Source of the DNA: Betaproteobacteria bacterium
Lineage (GTDB): Bacteria; Pseudomonadota; Gammaproteobacteria; Burkholderiales; SG8-39
Assembly: GCA_011391185.1 (NCBI GenBank)
Contig: JAABRB010000012.1
Location: 1-22,390, forward strand
DNA: 22,390 nt
Reading direction: 5' to 3'
The position numbers and the translations under genes are program-made. Positions 15,990 to 22,390 of the stretch are shown here, piece by piece. Position 1 is the first letter of the stretch. Each line of letters starts with the position of its first letter. The notes beneath the pieces were generated by a model. The model was not told the DNA's origin and ran no database searches. It was given only the letters and a program-made list of their open reading frames with translations.

Positions 15990-16856
15990 ATGTCCAGAAG
16001 TGAATCGATCACCGGACGTGTCCGATCCGGCGACGTCAATCTTCTTTTCCGGCGCTTCGGCCGCCCCGGCGCCACGCCGGTGCTGATCCTGCACGGCCTT
16101 TCCTTTTTCTCGTACGACTGGATTGGCGTCGCTCAGTCCCTGGCCGCCGATCGCGAAGTCGTCGCGCTGGACATGCGCGGCTTTGGCGACTCGGATTTCA
16201 GCCCGCGCGGCGACTATACGGTCGCCGCATTCGCCGCAGACGTCATCGCGGTGATCGACCATCTGGGCTGGCGCGAAGCAGTTCTCGTAGGTCATTCGAT
16301 GGGCGGCCGGAATGCGGCGTTCTGCGCGGCGGAGAACGTGAGGCGCGTGAAGGCGCTAGTGCTTGTCGACTACTCGCCCGAGAACGCCCCGGCCGGGTCG
16401 ACGCGGGTGAGAACACAGGTCGCCGGCACGCCCGACATGTTCGAGTCAGTGGACGCGGCGATGCTTTATTTCAAGAACGATCCCGACGCGCCGGCGAAGC
16501 GCGCGCGCTTCGAGGCCTATCTGCGCAAAGTCGATGGCGGCTATGCGATCAAGCGCGACCCGCACTTTCGCGAGCAGTTCCGCCGCGCACTCGAGACGGG
16601 TCAGCACCCCAAGCTCGGCGTCGACATGTGGCAGACGCTCGGGCGCCTGCAGTGCCCCACGCTCGTCATCCGCGGCGCGCACTCGGACATGTTCGCGGCC
16701 GAGACAATTGCGAAAGTGCGTGACGCGAGTCCCCGAATCCAGGTCGTCGAGGTCGACGCCGGTCACAATGTCGCGGTCGACAACCCGGAAGGATTCCTCG
16801 CGGCCGTACGTCTGTTCCTCAAGCAAGTGGAGGCGCACCATGAGCAAAACGCCTGA
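15990..16856 (+). CDS. Alpha/beta-fold hydrolase
   Basis: The 288-residue protein is a classic alpha/beta hydrolase. It shows the oxyanion region LILHGLSFF (32-40), the strand-loop ALDMRGFGDSD (59-69), the nucleophile elbow GHSMGG with Ser103, an acid candidate Asp233 in IRGAHSDMF, and the catalytic His259 in DAGHNVAVDNPE. It has no signal peptide, so it is probably cytoplasmic. The substrate cannot be told from the motif set; esterases, C-C bond hydrolases and haloperoxidase-like enzymes share it. The ATG at 15990 has a perfect AGGAGG six bases upstream. Its last 17 bases overlap the start of the VOC gene, so the two are co-transcribed and probably act on the same pathway. Confidence 0.9.
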   Translation: MSRSESITGRVRSGDVNLLFRRFGRPGATPVLILHGLSFFSYDWIGVAQSLAADREVVALDMRGFGDSDFSPRGDYTVAAFAADVIAVIDHLGWREAVLVGHSMGGRNAAFCAAENVRRVKALVLVDYSPENAPAGSTRVRTQVAGTPDMFESVDAAMLYFKNDPDAPAKRARFEAYLRKVDGGYAIKRDPHFREQFRRALETGQHPKLGVDMWQTLGRLQCPTLVIRGAHSDMFAAETIAKVRDASPRIQVVEVDAGHNVAVDNPEGFLAAVRLFLKQVEAHHEQNA

Positions 16857-17433
16857 GCCCGGCCCGGTCCTGACCCGCGGCATCGACCATCTTGCGTTCG
16901 TCACGGACGATCTGCCGGGCACCATGGATTTCTACACGCGCGTGATCGGATTGCGGCTCGTGCACGTCCGCCGTGTGCCCTACGAGCAGGACCGCGGGCA
17001 GCCGCCCTACGACAACCTGCGGCATTACTTCTTCGACATGGGGAACGACAGCCTGCTCGCGTTCTTCGAGTACCCGAAAGGGCACGAGCGCTCGAATCGC
17101 GACCTGCCAGGCGGCATGCAGCACGTCGCCTTTCACGTTCCGATGGCGCGTTTCGACGCGGCGATCGAGCGCGCTCGCTCGCACGGCGTTAAGGTGATCG
17201 GTCCGGTCAGTCTGGGTGGGCGGTTCTGGTCGGCCTATTTTTTCGATCCGAATGGCATCCGACTCGAATTCGCGACGTCGCGCGCGACCCGGCCGATCGG
17301 CGTCGTGGATTCGGTCCGGCAGACCGAGGCGGAGGCGCGCGCCGAGCTCGAGACGCTTTTCGGCGATCCGGCGCTCGTGAACGAGTGGCTGGCGAAAATG
17401 CCGCTGCTCGACGCGCCCGTCGAGACCACATAA
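16840..17433 (+). CDS. VOC (glyoxalase/bleomycin resistance/dioxygenase) superfamily protein
   Basis: From the ATG at 16840 the protein has 197 residues. It begins its first VOC module at GIDHLAFVTDDLPGTMDFYTR and its second at GGMQHVAFHVPMARFDAAIERA, ending in SAYFFDPNGIRLEFAT. Conserved metal-ligand candidates are the histidines of IDHLAF and QHVAF and the glutamate of RLEF. The family includes glyoxalase I, extradiol dioxygenases and epimerases; none can be picked from sequence alone. GGAGG lies six bases before the ATG, inside the end of the hydrolase gene, which it overlaps by 17 bases. An extradiol-type role with a C-C hydrolase partner would be a natural pairing, but this is a guess. 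Confidence 0.88.
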   Translation: MSKTPEPGPVLTRGIDHLAFVTDDLPGTMDFYTRVIGLRLVHVRRVPYEQDRGQPPYDNLRHYFFDMGNDSLLAFFEYPKGHERSNRDLPGGMQHVAFHVPMARFDAAIERARSHGVKVIGPVSLGGRFWSAYFFDPNGIRLEFATSRATRPIGVVDSVRQTEAEARAELETLFGDPALVNEWLAKMPLLDAPVETT

Positions 17434-17440
17434 GACTTTT

Positions 17441-17558
17441 CCCCTCCTCCCTGCGAAGGAGGGGGGTGGACGCGCAGCGGACGGGGTGGTGCCGTGCCTC
17501 GATCGAAGTACCCACCACCCCCCGCCCTACGGGCGGACCCCTCCTTGAAAAGGAGGGG
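17441..17558. repeat. Face-to-face pair of R1 repeats (copies 3 and 4)
   Basis: Copy 3 (plus) has the constant hairpin cccctcct...aggagggg (17441-17464), an imperfect variable segment, and cggggtggtg ending at 17491. Copy 4 (minus) starts with the mirror caccacccc near 17513, then the hairpin ccgccc-tac-gggcgg (17522-17536) and the constant hairpin cccctcctt-gaa-aaggagggg (17538-17558). About 20 unrelated bases separate them. The pair begins eight bases after the VOC gene stop. Confidence 0.8.
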
Positions 17559-17574
17559 ATGACTGAAGCTTTTT

Positions 17575-17661
17575 CCCCGCCTCTCCGAGGAGGGGTGTCC
17601 GCGTCGCGGACGGGGTGGTGAGCAGCGCTGATCAAAACCGCAACCACCCCCCGCCCTACGG
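17575..17661. repeat. Face-to-face pair of R1 repeats (copy 5 and truncated copy 6)
   Basis: Copy 5 (plus) has the constant hairpin ccccgcctc-tcc-gaggagggg (17575-17595, one mismatch), the variable hairpin gtccgc-gtc-gcggac (17597-17611) and ggggtggtg. Copy 6 (minus) keeps accacccc and ccgccctacgg (17643-17661) but has lost the far arm of its variable hairpin and the constant hairpin. The spacer between them differs from that of the 17441-17558 pair. Confidence 0.75.
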
Positions 17662-17671
17662 ACCCCGCCCG

Positions 17672-17748
17672 GCCCGAGGCATGGAAGCCTCGGGCGTTCG
17701 CCGGCTCGAACGTGCGCAGGCACGTTCTTCAAATTCCCGGCTCACCCT
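17672..17748. repeat. Two-hairpin repeat, family R2, copy A
   Basis: Hairpin I is gcccgaggc-atggaa-gcctcgggc (17672-17695, 9 bp). Hairpin II is gaacgtgc-gcag-gcacgttc (17708-17727, 8 bp with loop gcag). They are joined by gttcgccggctc and followed by ttcaaattcccggctcaccc. It shares this layout with the copy at 22113, but the paired bases differ in matched fashion. It lies in the gap before the fumC stop. Confidence 0.82.
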
Positions 17749-17770
17749 TGAAAAGGAGGAGAAAAACTGG

Positions 17771-19153
17771 CTACACCATCTTCTCCGGGCGCACCCAGTC
17801 GTCGAACTCGGCCGCAGTGACGTAGCCGAGCGCGAGCGCGGCGGCACGCAGTGTCGTTCCCTCGGTGTGCGCCTTGCGGGCGATTTTCGCCGCCTTGTCG
17901 TATCCGACATGCGGGGCCAGGGCGGTGACCAGCATCAGGGAGCGCGCGACCAGATCCGCGATTCGCGCCCGGTCCGGCTCGATGCCCGATGCGCAGTATC
18001 GATCGAACGACCGCGCGCCATCGGCCAGCAGCCGGCAACTCTGCAGGAAGGCGTGAATGATGATTGGCTTGGCGACGTTCAGCTCGAAGTTCCCGGATGC
18101 GCCAGCGATGCCGATCGCGACGTCGTTTCCGAACACCTGCGCCCCGAGCATCAGGACGGCCTCGCACTGGGTCGGGTTGACCTTTCCCGGCATGATCGAG
18201 CTCCCGGGCTCGTTTTCCGGAATCGTGATCTCGCCGATGCCGCTCCGCGGACCGCTTGCCAGCCAGCGGACGTCGTTCGCGATCTTCATGAGCGCGGTCG
18301 CCGCGGTGCGCAGCGTTCCGTGCGCGTTCACCAGCGCGTCGTGCGCGGCGAGCGCTTCGAACTTGTTGGCAGCCGGGACGAACGGCAATCCGGTCAGCCG
18401 CGCGAGCTCGGCGGCCACTCGCGCGCCAAACTCGGGCGGCGCGTTGAGCCCGGTGCCGACGGCCGTGCCGCCGATTGCGAGCGCCGCGAGCCGGGAGGAG
18501 GCCGATTCGACATGGGCGACGGCCTGATCGAGCTGCGCGACGTAGCCCGAGAACTCCTGGCCGAGTGTCAGCGGCGTGGCATCCTGCAGGTGTGTCCGTC
18601 CGATCTTGACGATTTCCGCGAATGCCTCGCGCTTGCAGGCCAGCGTCGCGCCGAGCGCCCGTAGCGCCGGAACGACCTCGCGCATCAGCGCATCGTACGC
18701 GGCAACGTGCATTGCGGTCGGAAACACGTCGTTGGACGACTGACTGCAATTCACGTGGTCGTTGGGGTGCACGCGGCGCTGCTCACCGCGCGGGCCGCCG
18801 AGGATCTCGCTCGCACGGTTCGCGAGCACCTCATTGAGGTTCATATTGGTCTGGGTGCCGGAGCCGGTCTGCCACACGACCAGGGGAAACTCGTCGGCGT
18901 GCCGCCCGGCGAGCACTTCGTCGGCCGCCGCGACCACGGCATCCGCGATCGCTGCATCGAGTCCGCCCAGATCCCGATTGACCGTCGCCGCGGCGCGCTT
19001 GACGCGCGCGAGCGCACGGATCAGCTCGTCCGGCATCCGCTCGTTCGAGATCCTGAAGTGCTCGAGGGAGCGTTGCGTCTGCGCGCCCCAAAGTCGATCG
19101 GCGGGGACTTCGATCGGTCCGAAAGTGTCCCGCTCGGTCCGCGTGTCAGCCAT
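17771..19153 (-). CDS. fumC: Class II fumarate hydratase (fumarase C)
   Basis: The 460-residue protein matches FumC (E. coli, 467) throughout. It interconverts fumarate and malate in the TCA cycle as an oxygen-stable, iron-free tetramer. Key motifs are [14 protein letters not shown] (96-109), [14 protein letters not shown] (129-142), the base-region [16 protein letters not shown] with His188, and the superfamily signature [11 protein letters not shown] (317-327) with the catalytic-loop Ser318. All are intact. [30 protein letters not shown] is the normal N-terminus, so I chose the ATG at 19153. An ATG at 19210 overlapping the spoVR stop as TGATG would add 19 unconserved residues. The gene is last in the prkA-DUF444-spoVR direction, 56 bases after spoVR, and may be partly co-transcribed. 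Confidence 0.95.
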   Translation of the reverse strand: MADTRTERDTFGPIEVPADRLWGAQTQRSLEHFRISNERMPDELIRALARVKRAAATVNRDLGGLDAAIADAVVAAADEVLAGRHADEFPLVVWQTGSGTQTNMNLNEVLANRASEILGGPRGEQRRVHPNDHVNCSQSSNDVFPTAMHVAAYDALMREVVPALRALGATLACKREAFAEIVKIGRTHLQDATPLTLGQEFSGYVAQLDQAVAHVESASSRLAALAIGGTAVGTGLNAPPEFGARVAAELARLTGLPFVPAANKFEALAAHDALVNAHGTLRTAATALMKIANDVRWLASGPRSGIGEITIPENEPGSSIMPGKVNPTQCEAVLMLGAQVFGNDVAIGIAGASGNFELNVAKPIIIHAFLQSCRLLADGARSFDRYCASGIEPDRARIADLVARSLMLVTALAPHVGYDKAAKIARKAHTEGTTLRAAALALGYVTAAEFDDWVRPEKMV

Positions 19154-19209
19154 CCCTTGCCCTGCGACGTTGTCCGACGGCGATGCGGGGCCCCCCGGGC
19201 GGGCGGGCA

Positions 19210-20742
19210 TCAACCCGGGCACTCGAGCGTGCTCTTGACCTCGCCGTCGTCGCTCACCGACTCGAGGCGCACGGTAAAACCCCACAGCCGCCCGAAGTGC
19301 TTGAGCGTCTCCTCCGCCTCGTCGTCGCGCAGCGGCCGGCTGCGCGGCATCTGATGCCGCAGCGTCAGCGACCGGTCGCCGTCGCGCGCGTAGTTCGCCA
19401 CCTGGATGTCGGGAACCGTGTAGTCCCGGCTGTACTGGCGCGAAAGCAGTGTGCGCACGCGCTGGTAGCCGGCGTCGTCGTGAATGGCATCGACGACGAG
19501 CTCGGCATCGTCCGCATAGTCGGCGATCGCAAAGAGCCGGAATTCGCGGATGAGCTTCGGCGAGAGATACTGCGCGATGAACGACTCGTCCTTGAAGTTG
19601 CGCATCGCAAAATCGAGCACCTTCCGCCAGTCCCCTCCGGCGATCTCCGGAAACCACTTTCGATCCTCTTCCGCGGGTGCCTCGCAGATCCGCCGCAGGT
19701 CCCGGAACATGGCGAATCCCAGCGCGTAAGGGTTGAGCCCGCCATACCCGGGCTGGTCGAAGCCGCGCTGGGCGATCACGTTCGTGTGGGACTGCAGGAA
19801 CTCGAGCATGAACGCGTCGTCCACCAGGCCCTTGTCGTAGAGCCGGTTGATGAGCGTGTAATGCCAGAAGCACGCCCACCCCTCGTTCATGACCTTGGTC
19901 TGCGATTGCGGGTAGAAATACTGCGCGATCTTGCGCACGATGCGCACGATCTCCTTTTGCCAGGGCTCGAGCTTCGGGGAGTACTTCTCGACGAAATAGA
20001 GCCCGTTTTCTTCGGGCTCGGCGGGGAAAGCCGGACGTGCGGCCGCGACGGATTCCTTCGTTTCTTTCCGGGGCAGCGTGCGCCAGAGGTCGTTGAAGAG
20101 CTGCCGCGCGCTCTCCTCGCGATCCGACTGCCGGCGCGCTTCGTCCTTCATCGATTTCGCTCCCGGACGCTTGTATTTGTCCACGCCGTGTGGCGCGATC
20201 GCGTGACAGGAATCGATTAGTTCCTCGACCGCCGTGACACCATAGCGCTCCTCGCACTTCATCACGTAGCTGCGCGCGAAGACCAGGTAATCGAGTATCG
20301 CGTCCGCATAGGTCCACTGACGAAAGAGGTAGTTGCCCTTGAAGAACGAGTTGTGGCCGTAGCTCGCGTGCGCGATCACGAGCGCCTGCATCGTGATCGT
20401 GTTCTCGTCCATGAGATACGCGATGCAGGGATCGGAATTGATGACGATCTCGTAGGCGAGCCCCTGGTATCCCTTGCGGTAGAGCGCCTCGTTCCGGATG
20501 AACTCCTTGCCATGGGTCCAGTGCGGATAGGTGATCGGCAGCCCGGTCGAGGCGTACGCGTCGAGCATCTGCTCGGAGGTGATGACCTCGATCTGGTTGG
20601 GATACGTATCGAGACCGAATTCGCGCGCGCACTCGCCGATCGCGTCGTCGTAGCGGCGGATGAGCTCGAACGTCCACTCCGATCCGCGCGAGATCGGCTC
20701 GGCGGCGCGCATGCTTGCCCCGCCACCCGGGTCGCGCGTCAC
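19210..20742 (-). CDS. SpoVR family protein (YcgB-like)
   Basis: The protein matches E. coli YcgB and SpoVR proteins: [100 protein letters not shown] and [13 protein letters not shown]. The biochemical activity of the family is unknown; members are linked to cortex formation in spore-formers and to stationary-phase stress in proteobacteria. The GTG at 20742 overlaps the DUF444 stop (GTGA), has AAGGA six bases upstream and gives 510 residues, the YcgB length. The ATG at 20712 would give 500 residues with a weaker ribosome site. With DUF444 and PrkA it forms the known yeaG-yeaH-ycgB association. Confidence 0.93.
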   Translation of the reverse strand: MTRDPGGGASMRAAEPISRGSEWTFELIRRYDDAIGECAREFGLDTYPNQIEVITSEQMLDAYASTGLPITYPHWTHGKEFIRNEALYRKGYQGLAYEIVINSDPCIAYLMDENTITMQALVIAHASYGHNSFFKGNYLFRQWTYADAILDYLVFARSYVMKCEERYGVTAVEELIDSCHAIAPHGVDKYKRPGAKSMKDEARRQSDREESARQLFNDLWRTLPRKETKESVAAARPAFPAEPEENGLYFVEKYSPKLEPWQKEIVRIVRKIAQYFYPQSQTKVMNEGWACFWHYTLINRLYDKGLVDDAFMLEFLQSHTNVIAQRGFDQPGYGGLNPYALGFAMFRDLRRICEAPAEEDRKWFPEIAGGDWRKVLDFAMRNFKDESFIAQYLSPKLIREFRLFAIADYADDAELVVDAIHDDAGYQRVRTLLSRQYSRDYTVPDIQVANYARDGDRSLTLRHQMPRSRPLRDDEAEETLKHFGRLWGFTVRLESVSDDGEVKSTLECPG

Positions 20743-22010
20743 GCCGTTTCCTTCCCGAACAGTTCGCGGAAGACCGGATAGATTTCGGAGTGGCCGCCCA
20801 CGCGGCGCATTGCGAAATTCTGCTCGACGCCTTCGAGTTCCTCGTACGCCGCCCATAACGTGCTGGTGCGCCCGTCATTTTCGTCCGGGATTTCGATATA
20901 CGAGAAGTAGCGGGTGAGCGGCAGCAGGGATTCGCGCAGAAACCTGACGCTTTTCGCCGGGTCGCTGCCAAAGGCGTCGCCGTCGGATGCCTGCGCGGCG
21001 TAGATGTTCCAGCTGGCGTCGCTATAGCGCGCCGCGACGATCTCGTGCATCAGCTCGAGCGCCGAGCACACCACCGTCCCGCCGGTACGCGGGTCGTGGA
21101 AGAAGGCCTGCTCGTCGCATTCCTCGGCATTGTCGGTATGGCGGACGAACACGAGATTCACCTGCTCGTACTTCCGCATCAGGAACAGGTAGAGCAGCGT
21201 GAAGAACCGCTTCGCGAGATCCTTCTTGCGCTCGTCCATCGAAGCCGAGACGTCCATCAGGCAGAACATCACCGCCCGCGCGACCGGCGCCGGGACCGCA
21301 ACCCGGTTGCGGTAGCGCAGGTCGAGCTCGTCCAGGAAGGGAACGCGTTGCAGCTTCTTCTCCAGTGCCTCGACGCGCTCGCGCAGCATCGAAGCCTGCA
21401 GGATCGATACGGAGCGGCGCTCGGCCTGCTCGAGCTCCTCGCGTGCCGCGTCGAGCTCCTCGCGAATCGCGGCGGAAAGCGCGATCCGGCGCCCGAGCGA
21501 CTGTTTGAGCGTACGCACGACGGCCAGGCTGTTCGGGGCGCCTTCGCGGCGATAGCCGGCGCGCACCCACTTGCGCTCCGGTATGTCGCCGAGGAAATTG
21601 CGCACCAGGTCGGGAAGCTCCATGTCCTCGAAGAAGAGGTCGAGGAATTCCTCGCGCGAAAGGCTGAACACGAAATCGTCGACGCCTTCGCCTTCGCCGC
21701 CCTCGTTGCCCGCACCGCCGCCCCCGCCGCCGCCCTGGGGGCGCGGAATGGTATCGCCTGCGGTGAACTCGCGATTCCCGGAATGGACGATCTCGCGATC
21801 ACCGCCGGGGCCGTGGCGGAAGGCCGGCTCGCGGATGTCGCGCGCCGGAATGTTCACATTGCCGCCCTTGTCGATGTCGGTGATCGAGCGCTCGGCGACG
21901 ATCCCTTTCACCGAGCGGCGGATCTGCTCCTTGTAGCGGCGCAGGAACCGCTCGCGATTGACTGCGCTCTTGTTCCCCCCCGCCAGTCTCCGGTCGATGA
22001 GGTGGTTCAT
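20739..22010 (-). CDS. DUF444 family protein (YeaH-like), von Willebrand A domain
   Basis: This 423-residue protein matches E. coli YeaH. It opens [27 protein letters not shown] (YeaH: [27 protein letters not shown]), has the [12 protein letters not shown] low-complexity stretch near 88-100, and a probable coiled coil at about 182-225. A vWA-type MIDAS motif DVSAS starts at Asp253, with [13 protein letters not shown] and [13 protein letters not shown] after it. The family acts with the kinase PrkA (YeaG) in stress and nitrogen-starvation responses; its mechanism is not settled. I placed the start at 22010 by alignment with YeaH; an ATG at 22037 would add nine residues. The stop overlaps the spoVR start. 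Confidence 0.93.
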   Translation of the reverse strand: MNHLIDRRLAGGNKSAVNRERFLRRYKEQIRRSVKGIVAERSITDIDKGGNVNIPARDIREPAFRHGPGGDREIVHSGNREFTAGDTIPRPQGGGGGGGAGNEGGEGEGVDDFVFSLSREEFLDLFFEDMELPDLVRNFLGDIPERKWVRAGYRREGAPNSLAVVRTLKQSLGRRIALSAAIREELDAAREELEQAERRSVSILQASMLRERVEALEKKLQRVPFLDELDLRYRNRVAVPAPVARAVMFCLMDVSASMDERKKDLAKRFFTLLYLFLMRKYEQVNLVFVRHTDNAEECDEQAFFHDPRTGGTVVCSALELMHEIVAARYSDASWNIYAAQASDGDAFGSDPAKSVRFLRESLLPLTRYFSYIEIPDENDGRTSTLWAAYEELEGVEQNFAMRRVGGHSEIYPVFRELFGKETA

Positions 22011-22112
22011 ACGTGGCGAGAGCGCTGCGGTCGCCATACTGCCGAGGCCGCCGACCCACCGGCGCGACCAAAGGCAAGGTTAAACGAACAAGGGGGGGGA
22101 TCCCCTTCACCA

Positions 22113-22190
22113 GCCCGGCGCGTTGCATCGCGCCGGGCGTTCTCCGGCGCGGACGCGCGCAGGCGCGTCCTTCGAAACCCCGGCTCACCC
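22113..22190. repeat. Two-hairpin repeat, family R2, copy B
   Basis: Hairpin I is gcccggcgcg-ttgcat-cgcgccgggc (22113-22138, 10 bp). Hairpin II is ggacgcgc-gcag-gcgcgtcc (22151-22170, 8 bp, loop gcag). The joiner gttctccggcgc and tail ttcgaaaccccggctcaccc match copy A at 17672. The 11-base direct repeat gaacaaggggg flanks the element at 22086-22096 and 22199-22209. It occupies the 262-base gap between the probable prkA end and DUF444; I see no clear promoter or gene in that gap. Confidence 0.82.
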
Positions 22191-22272
22191 CCCACTCGGA
22201 ACAAGGGGGCAAGCGCCCTTGTATATCCCCCGGGCGTGCCGAGTCGCCCCCGCAATCGGATGGCGGCCTGGC

Positions 22273-22390
22273 TCACTGGGATTTACGAACCCTCAGGTAC
22301 CACTCGCACAACAGGCGGACCTGCTTCTCGGTGTAACCCTTGTCCACCATGCGCGCGACGAAGTCCTTGTGCTTCTGGTCGTCGTCCGTA
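22273..22390 (-). CDS. prkA: Probable PrkA-type serine protein kinase (YeaG-like), C-terminal end only
   Basis: The minus strand is open from the right edge to a TGA at 22273, giving the last 38 residues of a protein: TDDDQKHKDFVARM then VDKGYTEKQVRLLCEWYLRV and RKSQ. The pattern of a conserved GYT-KQVR-L-EWY tail resembles the C-termini of proteobacterial PrkA proteins as I recall them. The position directly upstream of DUF444 and SpoVR on the same strand is where prkA is normally found. No kinase motif is visible in so short a piece, so the assignment rests mainly on context. Confidence 0.62.
   Translation of the reverse strand, partial: TDDDQKHKDFVARMVDKGYTEKQVRLLCEWYLRVRKSQ

Noticed and set aside
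17441..17464. Bidirectional intrinsic terminator between the VOC and fumC genes.
   Set aside because: The hairpin has no following T-run on either strand in the correct position (T's precede it on the plus strand), and the same hairpin recurs as a repeat. It may still hinder transcription.
17771..20971. A single 1066-codon open frame that could be read as a SpoVR-region/FumC fusion.
   Set aside because: Only the part from 19153 down is fumarase. The upstream part is an off-frame reading of spoVR and DUF444, which have their own intact frames.
21713..21740. GC-only low-complexity stretch as a possible assembly fault.
   Set aside because: It encodes the poly-glycine run that E. coli YeaH also has at this position, and the frame is intact.

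Overview
The window is GC-rich (about two thirds by eye), gene-dense bacterial DNA. A glutaminyl-tRNA synthetase, a class II fumarase, a PrkA/DUF444/SpoVR stress cluster and NitT/TauT-type transport genes fit a proteobacterium, most likely a betaproteobacterium. No rRNA, tRNA, CRISPR array, transposase or phage gene was seen. Both outermost genes run off the window.

Region 1 (1-12092, minus strand) is a catabolic block. A LysR regulator lies upstream of a compact eight-gene operon, in transcription order: hyuA and hyuB (ATP-dependent hydantoinase/oxoprolinase subunits), a cyanurate/barbiturate-type ring-opening amidohydrolase, a three-gene ABC importer (binding protein, ATPase, permease), fdrA/allF, and a DUF1116 (AllG-type) gene cut by the left edge. 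FdrA and DUF1116 proteins are subunits of oxamate carbamoyltransferase in E. coli. The set suggests import of a cyclic ureide or imide, ring opening, and phosphorolysis of the carbamoyl product to carbamoyl phosphate. This pathway is inferred and its substrate is unknown. A probable promoter, a LysR-type palindrome near -64 and a leader hairpin precede hyuA. fdrA is preceded by three exact 18-bp repeats, each an in-frame four-codon micro-ORF.

Region 2 (12206-17433) has housekeeping and accessory genes: glnS (+), a secreted PCu(A)C copper chaperone (+), an HMG-CoA lyase family enzyme (-), and an overlapping pair of alpha/beta-hydrolase and VOC/glyoxalase genes (+).

Region 3 (17771-22390, minus strand) holds the end of a probable prkA, then DUF444 (YeaH-type), SpoVR (YcgB-type) and fumC. 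DUF444 and spoVR overlap and are probably translationally coupled.

The gaps at 14590-14892, 17434-17770 and 22011-22272 are packed with palindromic repeats. One family combines a constant C-rich hairpin with a variable hairpin whose two arms change together, often in face-to-face pairs, and its constant hairpin has expanded into a 38-bp tandem array. A second family, with one copy at about 17.7 kb and one at 22.1 kb, has two hairpins with compensatory base changes. These repeats and the ureide operon are the most unusual content.
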